From Trema orientale (taxonomy: Eukaryota; Streptophyta; Magnoliopsida; Rosales; Cannabaceae), in NCBI GenBank assembly GCA_002914845.1, contig JXTC01000040.1, forward strand, positions 580,433-644,432: 64,000 nt of DNA, given 5' to 3'. The notes beneath the pieces are model-generated. The model had not been told where the DNA came from, searched no databases, and worked only from the letters and a program-made list of their open reading frames with translations. This document shows positions 10,361-23,007 of this stretch, one piece after another. The position numbers and the translations under genes are program-made. The first letter of the stretch is position 1. The number at the start of each line of letters is the position of its first letter.

Positions 10361-12470
10361 ATAAGTAAACTATATGCATATCTTTTTTTACCCTTTTTTT
10401 ATTAGACTCGTACATGATGTTGGTAAAAGCAAAAATATTTTCTTTTTGTTTTTTTATTAGAGTTCTTTCAAAATAATATTAATAATAGTAATAATATTAT
10501 TATTAATAATAAATAAAAAACAATATGCAAACTTTTTTTTTATTGGAGTTGTACATGATGTTGAAAAAAAAATAAAAATATTTTTTTTATTAGAGTCTTA
10601 CATGATGTTATCATGATGTTAAAAATATATTTTAAAAATATTATGATGTTATGATGCATGAAAGTAATAAAAGAGATTGATTAGATTTTTTTTATAATTT
10701 TGAAACTAAGCTGTATTAATATTCTTTATTAAACTTTTTCCTTAAAACAACCATTTCAAAGTTTTTTTTAAAAAAGTCATTCTAACAACTTATTCCTACC
10801 TTAGTAGAAATTGAAATGATAGAGATTTCCTAGATTGGAATGCAATAGTTCTAAGTAAAATAAATTTGTTGTTATAAGGCGTTTTGAACTTGATTAAAGT
10901 ACACATTGATGGGGCAAAAGTAAAAATTTTCATTAAAAACTCCTCCATATATATATATGCATGGGCAAGAACTTCGAAATTCATGGCCCAATAATTCTCA
11001 ACCCCTTTTAGTACCTCGAATCTTTGTGCTCTGAATCCGGACACACATGTAACGGTTATCCATATTATTGCAGGTAACATGCCGTCGTGCCCCATCATAT
11101 CCCCACATAGGAAAACTTTATATTATACTCATGTAAATTTAGGATACAAACAAATTAATTAACAGTGTACGTTCTATTGATTTATAAGGTTTTCATAGGA
11201 TATATATTCCGTCATATATATACATATATATATATTCAGTAACACTTTCGATGTCTTAATATCAAATTAACATTGAAAAAAAATGCTTTCTATTAGTAAA
11301 TTAAAGTATAATAAGTTCTTAGCCAAAAAAAAAAAAGGCTTTTCTTGCTCTTGAAAACTGTCTCCCATGAATAAAAGAAAGTGTTTCAGTATATTGACCC
11401 ACCCAGCAGCCTTCTGCTCCATTTTTATTTTTCTTATTGAAGTAAAATATAAGGGCACGCCAATACTAGTTACAAAATTACCACTTCTTTAGAAATACTC
11501 ATTCTAGTACTACCGATTACGTACTCATATTATTGCCTGACTATCTATACATACAGTTTTGTAGCAATTACAGCATATAACTTCGTCAAAAATGGACTAT
11601 ATTTTGTGCTGTTTCGGAAGAGATCCTTACTTTATTCCTCTAGATGTTGCTTTGGAACTCTGTTGAGTTACATCATCACCTCCTCTTTTAATAACATTAA
11701 TTTACGTACTTCATGGAAAAAAATAGATCTATATATATAGTTGTTAAAAAAAAAAACGTATTAAACATTGTAATAATTCTAAAGATATAAATGTTCTTAG
11801 GTAGCTTCATGCATCTTTGTTTGTCCCCCTCTTTTAAAAAAAGAAAAGGTAAAAAAATTGCATAATATTTTTCACTTTAGAATAGTGGATTTTCTGTGTT
11901 AAGTTCAACGATTTCTTCTTACCACGAATGCTTATTCTCATGTCGTCTGCTTTATACATTTAATATGTTTACAGACTTACATAGTTACGGTATAAGCTTC
12001 TTGACATCTTCTTTCTTTTTCGTTTCTTTTTTTTTTTTTTTTTTGAAATAACTTTTATAGATAAAGAAAAAATGAAAAATATTTTAAAAAAGAGAATAAG
12101 TCAACTTTTATGAGAAAATCATGTGCGTCCAAGTAACGGGATGTGATATGAGGCCCACTTTGGCAATGGATAATTGAGAAAAGGAGCGTCTCTGGACATG
12201 TAGGCCCATAGCTCTATTATAAAGAAAATGACCCCTTGGTGCGGTTTCTCACAAACAAGTAACTGCCGATTTCAAATCCCTCTTGAATTTTTCGCATATT
12301 AATTACGTTTTTAGATATGCAATTATGCTCCCTAAAAAATGTAATTCCCTTAAAAAAATATATATAGAATTATTCAATTTTTCTAGATATATACCTTAAC
12401 ACACAAACCTATTTTTTAGCAATTTTGGTGAATGCTTTTTTCTAACCTTTATTTCAGTAAGGGATAACTT
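10361..12470. other. Intergenic DNA without a supported gene
   Basis: Short open frames on the minus strand at 10,796-11,098 and 11,267-11,458 are not convincing: low complexity, no motif, no splice support. Short (TA)n tracts lie at about 10,950 and 11,215-11,235. At about 12,274 there is a GATTTCAAATCCC stretch resembling a tRNA B box, but I see no matching A box. Confidence 0.45.
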
Positions 12471-12479
12471 AGTAATTTT

Positions 12480-12980
12480 TAACCGTTTACTCAATTTATA
12501 CCCGTGTTTTGATTATTATCAATATTAACTTTAAAATTTAAAACTTATGACAAATGTATACTATCTCTAGGTCAAACATCAATTTTGACCATTTGGTTTA
12601 CCAAATACCCCTTTCAAACTTTAAACATATATTTTTAAAAAGAAATTCAAATTTAAAGCTTATTTAAAATTAATAACTAAAGCTACATACTAAAAAAAAA
12701 AAAAGCTCTTGCATTTTTTTGAATTAACTTGTTAATATTTTGTTATTTAATTATTAATTTTAATTAGATTTAGATAAAATTAGTTTTAAACACATGTATA
12801 AAGTTTCCTAAAAAGAAAAATACATCTATAAAGTTTGAAAGGGGTATTTTAGTAAATTAAATAGTCAAAATTGGTGTTTAACTCAGATAAGGTATGAATT
12901 TGTTTCAAATTTTAAATTTCGAGGTTAATGTTGATAATAACTAAAACGTAAGATATAAATTGAACAAACTGTCAAAATGC
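12480..12980. mobile_element. Fold-back element with ~150-base arms
   Basis: The left arm (about 12,481-12,627) and right arm (about 12,826-12,979) are inverted copies. The left has CAATTTATACCCGTGTTTTG, then GTCAAACATCAATTTTGACC and CCCCTTTCAAACTTTA. The right has TAAAGTTTGAAAGGGG, then AGTCAAAATTGGTGTTTAAC and AAACGTAAGATATAAATTG. The loop of about 200 bases is AT-rich. No reading frame. It is a typical plant fold-back or long-TIR MITE and likely old, since the arms differ at several places. Confidence 0.65.
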
Positions 12981-15900
12981 AATGTATAAAAATATAATAA
13001 ACCCTTTCAATAAATGTCTACTTTTTTATAGTAAGAAAAATATTATCGAATATTTATATCAAATTTTACATTGGGTATATTAAGTGAGATATTCATAAAA
13101 ATTAAACCAAATTATATATTGGATACATCAAATAATATACTTTGTATATTCGAGTTCGACTATTTAACTGTAAAATCTTTTATAAAAATAGACACTTATT
13201 ATAATGACGTGCCAAAATTGGTCATGTTGCTGAAAGTCCTTTTCTTTGTCAACAAAACAAGTATTTGGCCTTTATGAAGAAATTTTTGATGTACTATCTT
13301 TTGAAGACTCCAGGTTAAGCTTAGGTAAATTGTATAAAAATCTCCTAATTTTCGGTCAAATATTCAATTTATCCTTTCGACTTTTATAAATAACAAAAAT
13401 ATCAAATTGTATGAATAAGTTACAAATTTTACCAATCAATTTAATTTGGTCAAAATTAAATAAAAACTTTTTTAAAAATGATTAAGATATTCTTATCCAA
13501 ATATCTTTTGGTTTAAGGGGGAAAGAAAAAAAAAAAAAAGAGAAGCAAATTGTATAAAAAATTTTCTTTCACTAAATATCTTCCTTTTTTCCCCCTTTTA
13601 CCCACTATTGTTTGGTTTTTTAAGTTGTATTGTTTGGATATAAGTTTAGAGTAAGATTACTTTCGTTTGTAGCGCGCTATTGCAGTGTCAAGTGTCAAAG
13701 TGGACAATCTATCCATTTATACAAAACAAAAGTATTAATATTTCATTACTAGAAAAAGGTTAATATCTCATAGTATAGATGATACAAAAGATAGTGCATG
13801 CCACATTAAAAGTGTAAGGCTTAGAAATCATTTTGTGAAAGTAAAGTTACAAAAAAGGAATAATAATGATGATGACATTATCATATCTGCCTGACTAGGC
13901 CAAATACTTCTGGTTTAATTATTAGGTTCCTTCTTTGTTTATTTGTTCTTTTGGTTTATTCTTTACCAATATGTGAGACTATGTGTAATTATACAGGCAG
14001 ATAGTGAATTGCAAGATAATGATTAAGAGGAACCTTCTGTTGGATCCACCAAAGATTTTGTGATTAAATAGAACCAACACCATTATGGAAATTTTCTCTT
14101 TCGATAAACATTAGTAGTAAGTAGTAACTTTCAAGAAAGTAATCATTTCAAATATTAGTATTGTCTTATTAATAAGAACCAGAGCTAACATAAGATATAC
14201 AAGAATAGCAAACATATAGTACTTATTTCTTTTTTTTTTAAAGGGAAAAATAATACTTCTTTCATGATATTAGTATAATGTGTTTTTCTAATATTTTATT
14301 ATTGAACACATTAATAAATAGGAATAAGAAACACAAATACTCTACCCTTTTTAATTAAAAAAAAAAAGAAAAAAAATTACTATACGTACACTAATCTCAC
14401 TGTTAATTATAAATGATAAATAAACTACTTATCAAAACGATTAATTTTTTACTTTCAAAAATTCCATCATACTTTATTATTGGAAATTATACTTTATTTT
14501 TTTTTTGGGATTGTATAGTGAGATTTTTATATCACTGTGAGTTTGAGTTTGTAACATATAATTTTGAAAGACGTAGTCACAAGCTTAGTATGGTTGGTAA
14601 CTATATATGTTAGTGTCAAAATTTGTACCATTTATTTTCTTGTCTATGAGACAATTTTGAGGTATTTATATTTTTATAGAATATTTTTATTTCAGAGAAG
14701 GATAATAATTATATATGAAGATCAAGATATTTAGACTAAAAATTTTATAAGTATTTCTCTATAATTGAGTTTCTTAGAGATATTGTTTATTTAATTCAAT
14801 ATTTATTATAAGATTATCTAATTAGGCCTTCCTATGCCTATAAATACATAGTACTCATATTCATTCTACATATTTTATTCATTCTCTCTATACATATTTA
14901 GAATTATAAATGGTCATGAACCCAATTGTAGATTTTCGGCTTTACAATATCTGCCATCAATGTTGAGGTCTAGAGTTCAATTCTTCCCACCCTAAAAGTC
15001 CATGTTGACTTTACAATAATTTTGAAAAAAAAAATTCATGTTAATTTTTTTAGTATATTTCAGAAAGAGACATAAGGTGGTTTCCAAAATTATGTTTGAA
15101 GTTTTTTTTTTTTTTTTGGGACCTAAGAAATTAACATAAACAAAATAGTCAATAAATTGGATAGTGTTAATTAATTTAGTGATCGTTTCGAATGTGGTTA
15201 CTAGTTCAATGATTGTCTCTAACTTTATCACTAATGTAGTGACCCTTGCGAACTTTTTTCCCCCTAAAAGATGAATTTTTCGTAATTTCTGGGTGAAGAA
15301 TAGAGTAGAATAGAAAAGAAAAAAATGAGGTTTATATAAGCCTAAATATCCGAAAATTGTCAATTATAGTCGATTTTTTGTTGTTGTTATTAATTTTGGG
15401 TTTTTTCCCCCTTAATCTTTTCGCATTCTCTCGTCTCTTCTAAGTGGTCAAATGAACTTTTTCTCAACTGAAAAAAAAAAATCATTTTTTGAAACAAAGC
15501 ACTAAAAGAAAAGTCATTTTGTCCCAAAACATTACTTAGTTAAAGATTTGAAAGAGCATTACAGGTACGTGGTATTCTTTTTTCTTTTCTTTTCTTTTTT
15601 TCATTTTTTCCCAAAACACTACTTAATTAAAGATTTGAAAGAGCATTATTTATTTGGACAAGTATGTGGTGATTCCAAATTATTTATTTGAAAGAGCACT
15701 TCTACCACAGAATTCCCTATTTAATTAATTAAATTGAAATTAATGATTTGGGCAGCTTTTGGAAAACGCATGGGATGCACAGCAGAGTTCTGTAGAAATT
15801 GGCTACTTATACTTATTCTCAGCTGTAGTGGTTCTTGACAAGAAAGGACCAGCTGCATTTAATGACCCAAAACCATAGACTAAGAAAATTTTCCATCGAG

Positions 15901-18880
15901 ACCAATGCATCATCAATTTCAAGAATATTCAATACTGAAAGTTATGGTCCCCTTTAATCAACTCTCAGTTATCTTTAAATTTCAAAAAAATAATAAGAAA
16001 TACTAATAATAATAATAACTTCTTAATTTTTCAACTAAATGATGTTACACTGGTGCCCAGTACGATCCAGCCCCTTATAACATTTATTACCTATTCATCT
16101 TCAGTCATTCGATAAAGAATAGCTCTAAGAACACTTGTAAACAGTGAATTAAGTAGTTTTAAATTTGAGATACGTGATATTAATTTATTAGTTGGAGATT
16201 ATTCAGATACGAAAATTGTTCCGATTATTTGAGTTCATTTCCCATGAGACTCAATGTGGGAGGGAAAGGTATATATGTTGACAAGTATTATTAAACAAAG
16301 ATAGAGCAGTTCTGAATCTTTCAAATATATATACATATATATATATATAGCAGTTCTGAAAAATCAGGAATATAATTGCGTTGTTTCATTTCCCTTTCAA
16401 ACAAAATACAGATATACATATAAATTTTGTGGTTGCTTTCTCCAAAAATGATGGTCACTAGCTTTTATCTATATCACATGCACTAATATATTGCAGAGAC
16501 CTTTTTTTTTTTTTTTTTTTGAGGCTATATGGAAGTAATATTTAAAGAATTGAAAAATACCATATTTTTTTACTACTACATTTATCTGCTATGTTTATAG
16601 ATTTGATTTTGAACTTTTGAGCTCCCATGTCTGTGAGATGAAATTAGAATTACAAACTCATGTAGTTAGTAAAACCGAGAAATTTAAAAAGGAAAACGAA
16701 ATTTAACGAAGTTCAAAAATTTTCACCATTTATTCCCTTCGATCATCATCCCTTCCCATCAAGATTTTAAATTTCCACTGGCTGTCAAAGTAAGTCAATT
16801 TGTGGGTGAAAAATGAACCAGGTTAAGTGGGTTGATTTAGTTAGTGGCTGCAGACAAAAGTGTTATTATTATTATTTTTAAAATAGCACGTATATATATA
16901 TATATTGCTTCGAGAACACTATTACGTATGGTTTGATATGAATATTAATGGTCCCCATTATATGCACATTGCTTTGAATTTCCAATTTGAAACACTATAT
17001 ATGATATTGTCCTTGTGCTTTAAAGTTGTTTTGTCTTTCTTCTGTGGTATAAAATAATTGACCTGCCTGCCTTGAAGTTTATTTCTTTATGAAATTGATG
17101 AGTGTTCTTTGTCCTTACTCACTAGCTATATTAACTTACATATGTACATTTCTATATTTTAGGTTAAGAAGTCACAAAAGAACAAAAAGACTATTTGGAC
17201 GTGCATGGCATGCACACGTTTTTTCATTGCTTTATGTAACAATATTTAAAAACCGGTATAATTCCAAACTCTTATGGGCATTTAATATAAGATGTTATTT
17301 TAAGGCAAACAATAGCAATCCATCATTTTAGGACTCCGTGCAATTCACGTCTTTGAGTAATAAATAAATATAAATATATAGCTAAAACTATTAGAACATG
17401 TTACTGTCAGGTCCACAAAACCCCGTATAATGCAAGATATTCTTGGTTTCGTAACTTTAGGAAGTAAACCTTCAAATTTCAATTAACGCAATGCAACTAA
17501 ATCTCGCAAGTAAACAAAATTTTACAATTAATTATAACTAATGAGAGTCATAATGCTCTATAATTGAGTACAAGACGTCAATGGTATTGTCATTGTTTAA
17601 TAGTTAGTATAAACTATCATATATATTAATTTGAAGAACAAATCAACAAAGTGAACAAGTATGTATTTCTCGAAAAAGAAGAAGAAGAAGGGTGTACAAG
17701 TATGTATTAATAAGGACATTATCGATAACGTAAATGGTGTAATATATAGTCCTTAATGTGAAAAAAGTAAAATATGAACAACGCCTATACAATCTGGATT
17801 GTAGTTTTAACGTGAAATTATAATATTTATTTTTTTTGGGTGATATATAATTAATATAAATATTGCTTGCTCTAATTAGGTTGAACAATTTGAAAGAGGT
17901 TAATTATTGTAATAACCTCTGAATTATACTCATCGTGGTACTTGAACTTTCAACCTACATAATAATAATTTATGAATCATGCAATTGTTACAGCAATAAC
18001 ACATTTATCATAAGTTGATAAGTTTTTAGTATATTATAGTTATGAACAAAGCGTACAATTAGACATTATTTATTACTACGAGTCAGAATTTCGTTCGCAT
18101 CTATAGTTACTAATGATAATCAATGTACTTTGCATATGACTTATTTCCATTAAAAATTCAACAGTTCGTGAAGAAAAATTTGTCATTATTACAGTTTTTG
18201 CATAAGTCTTGAAAAGCTACTATGTAAATTGAAAAATTATGAGATTCATTCTTAACTAAAGTTATCAAAACTGTGTGTTTTGTAATGATTTATTAAATAT
18301 ATAACTATTTGTGATAAAATGATCATTATTCAATAATTACATAATTTATAGATCAATATTGCGTATAGTGAGGACCAAAATGGTACAATAAATATGATTT
18401 AAGGCTGTATTTATAGTTAACCCCTTTAAAAGTAGAATATGGTACCCATTAAAAATACATATAACTAAGAAACACGTCTAAAGTATACTCTGACAGGGAA
18501 AAAGGAGTTAAAAATAAGTCCAGGTCCATTGTTTACAACTACAATAATATTGTTCTCTAAATAATGACAAATTTTGTATACTATTATTTATGAATAACCA
18601 TTTTTCTTTTTTTAAAAGAACATTAAAAAAATTGGGGAATGATCATATGACACAATCTAATTACTCTAATTGATACGAAGAAAATTACAAATGTAGAAGA
18701 TTAAGCCCCCAACAATCTTTTACAAGAATATTTCGAGTAAAGAGGTTAATTTTTGTCGTCTTCAACCTTTAATTAATAACTTACTAAATAAAATGAGTAC
18801 AAAAAGGACAAAACAATCCACTTATTAGAAATTATTAATAAAGTAAGAATATAATTAAATAACGTGGAAAATACAAACTT
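12981..18880. other. Long AT-rich intergenic stretch
   Basis: Nothing here supports a gene. Open frames of 60-120 codons (for example minus 14,992-15,363 and plus 14,413-14,613) are rich in Phe, Ile, Lys and Leu, as expected by chance in AT-rich DNA. A direct repeat of about 40 bases containing AAAGATTTGAAAGAGCATTA lies at about 15,541 and 15,630. Short (TA)n tracts occur at 16,325-16,350 and 16,890-16,905. Confidence 0.5.
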
Positions 18881-18889
18881 GTCCTCGAG

Positions 18890-19330
18890 AAACATAATCA
18901 AATATTTGGGAGGTTCGGATTCGGAGAGCAGTGAACAGACACGATCCGGGATACGTGGCGCAAGAAGAGAGTACGTCAGCCGCATTAGACGCCGTCGTTT
19001 TGGTCACAGCGCGTCGTTTTCTGGACTGAGCTAAGCTAGGCTGCGACGTGGGTTACCGATGGAAAATGACAGACGTGAAAATAGAGACGTTTCTTTCTTT
19101 TCTTTTGCGTTGGAAATCGGTCCGATGGTGACAGACTAGAGAGGGAGGGTGACGCTTAGACGGTGACAGGTAAATAGCAAGTGGGCTTTGATGTGGGGCC
19201 CAATGGGCTCGGGACAAGTGGGCCCCGCTGCTGGTGCCCAACCCAACCCAACCCTAACTGTTGGGTTGGCGGGACGAAAGCTCGGGTGGCATTGAATTGA
19301 ATGCTAACGTGGGCAAGTGGTGAGGCTCAC
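18890..19330. promoter_or_regulatory. GC-rich, promoter-like island without an adjacent gene
   Basis: This patch is distinctly richer in G and C than its flanks. It holds GGGGCCCAATGGGC and GTGGGCCCCG (the site II/TCP-like core TGGGCC and GGCCCA), an AACCCTAA telo-box next to repeated CAACCCAACC, and GACGCCGTCGTTTTGG. Such motifs are common just upstream of plant housekeeping genes. No convincing reading frame starts on either side, so it may drive a non-coding transcript or be the remnant of a lost gene. Confidence 0.35.
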
Positions 19331-21160
19331 GCTTTGGCATTTATGTTTTTATGGGAAGAGAGTGAAAATAATTTTTAAAAACAAAAATGAGTTTTTTTTT
19401 TTTCATTTTTTTTTTTTCAAAAATTGAATTTGGGATACTGATCAAGACAAAAAGAGGGCAGGGTTTTGGGATCTATTGACGATATTGGGACTTTCATTTT
19501 CTTGGATTGGTCCATAAATATTAAATAATAAATAAATGGGTAGGGCATTACACGTGTCAATAGGACAGCGGACTGCAGATTTTGGCATTGAGCTTTGTGA
19601 TGTCTTTCACTCTTCACGTATTTATTTTACTTTGTTTAGAGGTGTTAGAAGTTAGATTCACCAACCACACAAAAACTATTTAAAAAAAAATGTTAGACAT
19701 GCTCAATAATTTTATATTTCGAGGATAATATTGAGCTAGTGTTTGTTTATCAAATATATATATATATATTGAGCTAGTGTAGGGGAAAAAATATATATAT
19801 CTCTTACATTGGTAGTACAAATATTTGAATAGTCAGATCTATCAAAATCTTTTGAATTTGTGTATTTTGCTTTAATTTGACTTCACCTTATGTTCAAAGA
19901 ATTAATTTTTTTAGTTTTCTACGACATTGTCGAGTTTAAGATGATCATAGTTTCATGAACATCCTTACAAAACAATGGTGATTTCCTTTTCTTTTTTTCC
20001 CCTGTTTTTAGTAACTCATAATTCATACTTTCCCCTCACGGATATCATAATAATGCCTAGGCACTTCAAGAAAATATGGACAAATTAATTATTTTAGTAA
20101 TTTTAATGTTTTTCAACAACAAATATAGTCTTAATATCTTGGTCAACACATATATATTATAGTTTTATATTTGGATATACTATGATATATTTGAGGGGAA
20201 AAAAAAAGTTAATCCGCATATTAAATATTGTGCTTACCGAGTGAGGAACCTAGGAAGTGGTAAATAAATATTAGTTGGAATTTACCCATTGTAACTTGTA
20301 ACCCATATTATATCAAGGCTAAATACAACATTCAATACATACCCTCAATTAATGTGAAATAATAAATGCAGACTAAGTAAAAACACTTAAATTAGTTTGC
20401 TCATTTCAAGTTTAGGACAATCTCTCTCATCATATGTCTTAATATATGTTATGAAAAGTGGCGACATAAATTCAGACCTGAAATTCAAGCATTATGCATT
20501 GAATAACCCAATTTTTTAGGACACTAGGACCCTATGATCTCATATTCTACTCTAATTGGGTGCCTTTAAAAAAATACACTTCCATTTATAACACATTTAT
20601 TTACCCAACATTAATGTTAAGACATTAAATAGTCTCAAACACCCCAGGGGCAGGTAGGTAAAGAGCTAATTAATCCAAAATGCATCAAGGTCATTAATGT
20701 TGATGGGATGTGATCAAACCTCTTTTTTCATTAGCTTTATTTTTATTTTATGTTATCTCTTAAATTACCTTTAATTTGAAATTTTGAACTAAAAACACAA
20801 ATTTAATTCAAACGAAAAAGAAAGTGAAAAAAAAAGAAGGAAAAAAAAAAAAAGAAGAAAGAAAAGTGGGACCCATAAGTTTCAAAACCAAATCCTCTTT
20901 AACACAAATCCATGGTTGTTTGTGCCACCTATGTTATTAAGTCATGAAAGAAATAAAATAGATGGGGCTACTAAAAGACACCTACCATAAGTCAAACACA
21001 ACCTTTTTAGTGCCCACAAGTAAATTTTTTTTAATCCAAGTTTGGGCTTTACACTATACAAACCCAAAAAAAAACAAGCCCAATACCGTAATAAGAAGTG
21101 AAATACAAGGGTATTTTAGTAAATGGGGCTGTTCGACGGCGATTCACTGCAAAAATCTTT
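19331..21160. other. AT-rich intergenic DNA upstream of the kinase gene
   Basis: No gene is recognised. Short TA tracts occur near 19,755 and 20,150. The motif TTGAGCTAGTGT is present on both sides of the 19,755 TA tract. An A-rich stretch lies at 20,812-20,870. Confidence 0.45.
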
Positions 21161-23007
21161 GATTGACACTCTCGAGTCTGAGAGAGAGAGAGTTTTCACA
21201 GCCTGGGGGTGGGTCTCTGGAATCTGCCACACTCTTATTTATTTTGTATTAATAAATAATAATATAATAATATATATTTTTAAATTTATTTTTTTACAAA
21301 ATCGTTTTTTCTATTCCTATTTGTCACTTTCTTCATTTTCTCTCTCTCTCTCTCTGTAGTTTGATTTCGTCTGGTCTCACCTAGAGAGAGAAAATTTACA
21401 GAAAACTGTGTGTACCCATTTCTCTATTCTCGCTGCATTTTAGAGGGTCTTGAGTGAGTTTGATGAGAAAGAAACCCTAAAATTTGTTTTTAACTCATTT
21501 GGCTTTGGCGGGTCTCTCTCACTTTCAGTCTTATCTTTTTGTATCTGTTTGTTTTTTATTCCTTGTTTTTTTTTTTTTTCCGTACTCGTTTGGTTTGGCT
21601 TTGCCTTGCTGTGTTGATGTGAAAGATGGAGAAGGAGAAGAAGACCCCATCTGGAGTGAAGGAGGGTAATCAATGTTATTGATATGGATTTTGGTTCTTT
21701 GGGGGGGTTTAAGCTTAACGTGCTTTTAATTGAATACCCATTTGCACATTTTAGTTTAAGTGAGCTCTGTTTGGAAAGATTTGTGGGTTTTAATGATTTT
21801 CACATGGTGGGTCATGAAGGGTTGGTACCTGTGAAATGCTCTCATGAGCTCAGGTTGGTAATGGGATTTACTGGGTTTGTGATGTTTTAATTTGTTTTTG
21901 GGTAAAGATTCTTAGCACTTTATGGATTTTGGTTGGAGATGCGGAGGTTTGAGCTGTTGATGGTGTAATATAGTCTTCTATTTATGTTGTCGTTGTTGTC
22001 GTTTTGTTTGGTTGCTGAGAGAAAATAATGGAAATTTTTGGATAAAAATGTTTGTTATGTATGGTATCTTTATTCTTTCCTTTCTATTTTATGATGGGCA
22101 TATGGGATTTTTCTTTTATCTCTTGTTTAATACTGTTCTGTGTTCTGACCCTTTACGCTAACCAAATCTAGTGGGTTTAACGTTTTGCAGGGCTGAGCAT
22201 AGTTTGTAATAGCTCTTTTGATATTGAAGCTGTAAAACTGTGGTGGGTTTGAGCTGGATTTACCTTCTTAGTCTACACCCGAGAAAGCTACACTGCTAGA
22301 CAATACCTTAAGTTGATGATTTGATAGTTTTTGGAAGAGATCCTGTTATGGAATCTGTTGTATGAGCTTTTTTTGGCCAGATATATTTGGAGGAAACCCA
22401 TCTGAGCTGGAATCAATTCATCATACTTCTTCTGGTATTTACCTTTTCAACTATTTGTTTCACCAGTTTGACTCTGAGATTTGAAGGAGTGAAGGCAATC
22501 CAGCTTGGTACGGAGATTCTGAGCTCTGTTTTTGCTTGTGTCGTATAGCGTTCTACATTTCTTTCAACAGTTTTCTATTTCGATTCTTGTATAAGCGTCC
22601 GAATCTGTAACATCAATTACAGATTTAAGCAGAGAATCATTATCTTGCTTTCAGAGCCTAAAGGGTAAAATCTAAGATCTCTGAGACTGTTGTAGCTAAC
22701 TTCGGAATATACATGAAATATTTCATTAGATAAGAGAGGAAAAACACACAGAAAACGTGAAAAAAAAAGTTGCTATTTTGCTAGAGGAAAAAGAAAAATA
22801 AAACATCTTGTCATTTGAGGCTCAAGGTGCCAGAGGGAAGCCAAGCATGTCGGTAGTACATGTCTGGGAATCAGTGGTGGGGGCAAGATAGTAATTCTTG
22901 TGTCTTTGTTGGGTCCTGCTCTGCTCATGGTTTTGAAGATATGAACTCAAGAGCATTTGAGAGTTGTATCTGTTAACAGGGAGTTTGGGTGAATATTTGT
23001 GGTGCTC
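21160..23007 (+). promoter_or_regulatory. Likely promoter and 5' untranslated region of the kinase gene
   Basis: Pyrimidine-rich TC repeats at about 21,338-21,357, with GA repeats at 21,178-21,192, mark a typical plant core-promoter or leader region. The sequence from about 21,360 to 23,007 has lower AT content than the intergenic DNA but no long frame in phase with the kinase. A TTAACAG acceptor-like site just before 22,981 makes a 5' UTR intron plausible. The transcription start cannot be fixed from sequence. Confidence 0.4.

Noticed and set aside
12274-12290. Isolated tRNA B-box-like GATTTCAAATCCC
   Set aside because: No A box at the right distance, no cloverleaf, no poly(A) tail and no flanking duplication.
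14992-15363. 123-codon minus-strand frame in the gene desert
   Set aside because: The composition is typical of AT-rich chance frames, with no motif, no splice context and no GC shift.
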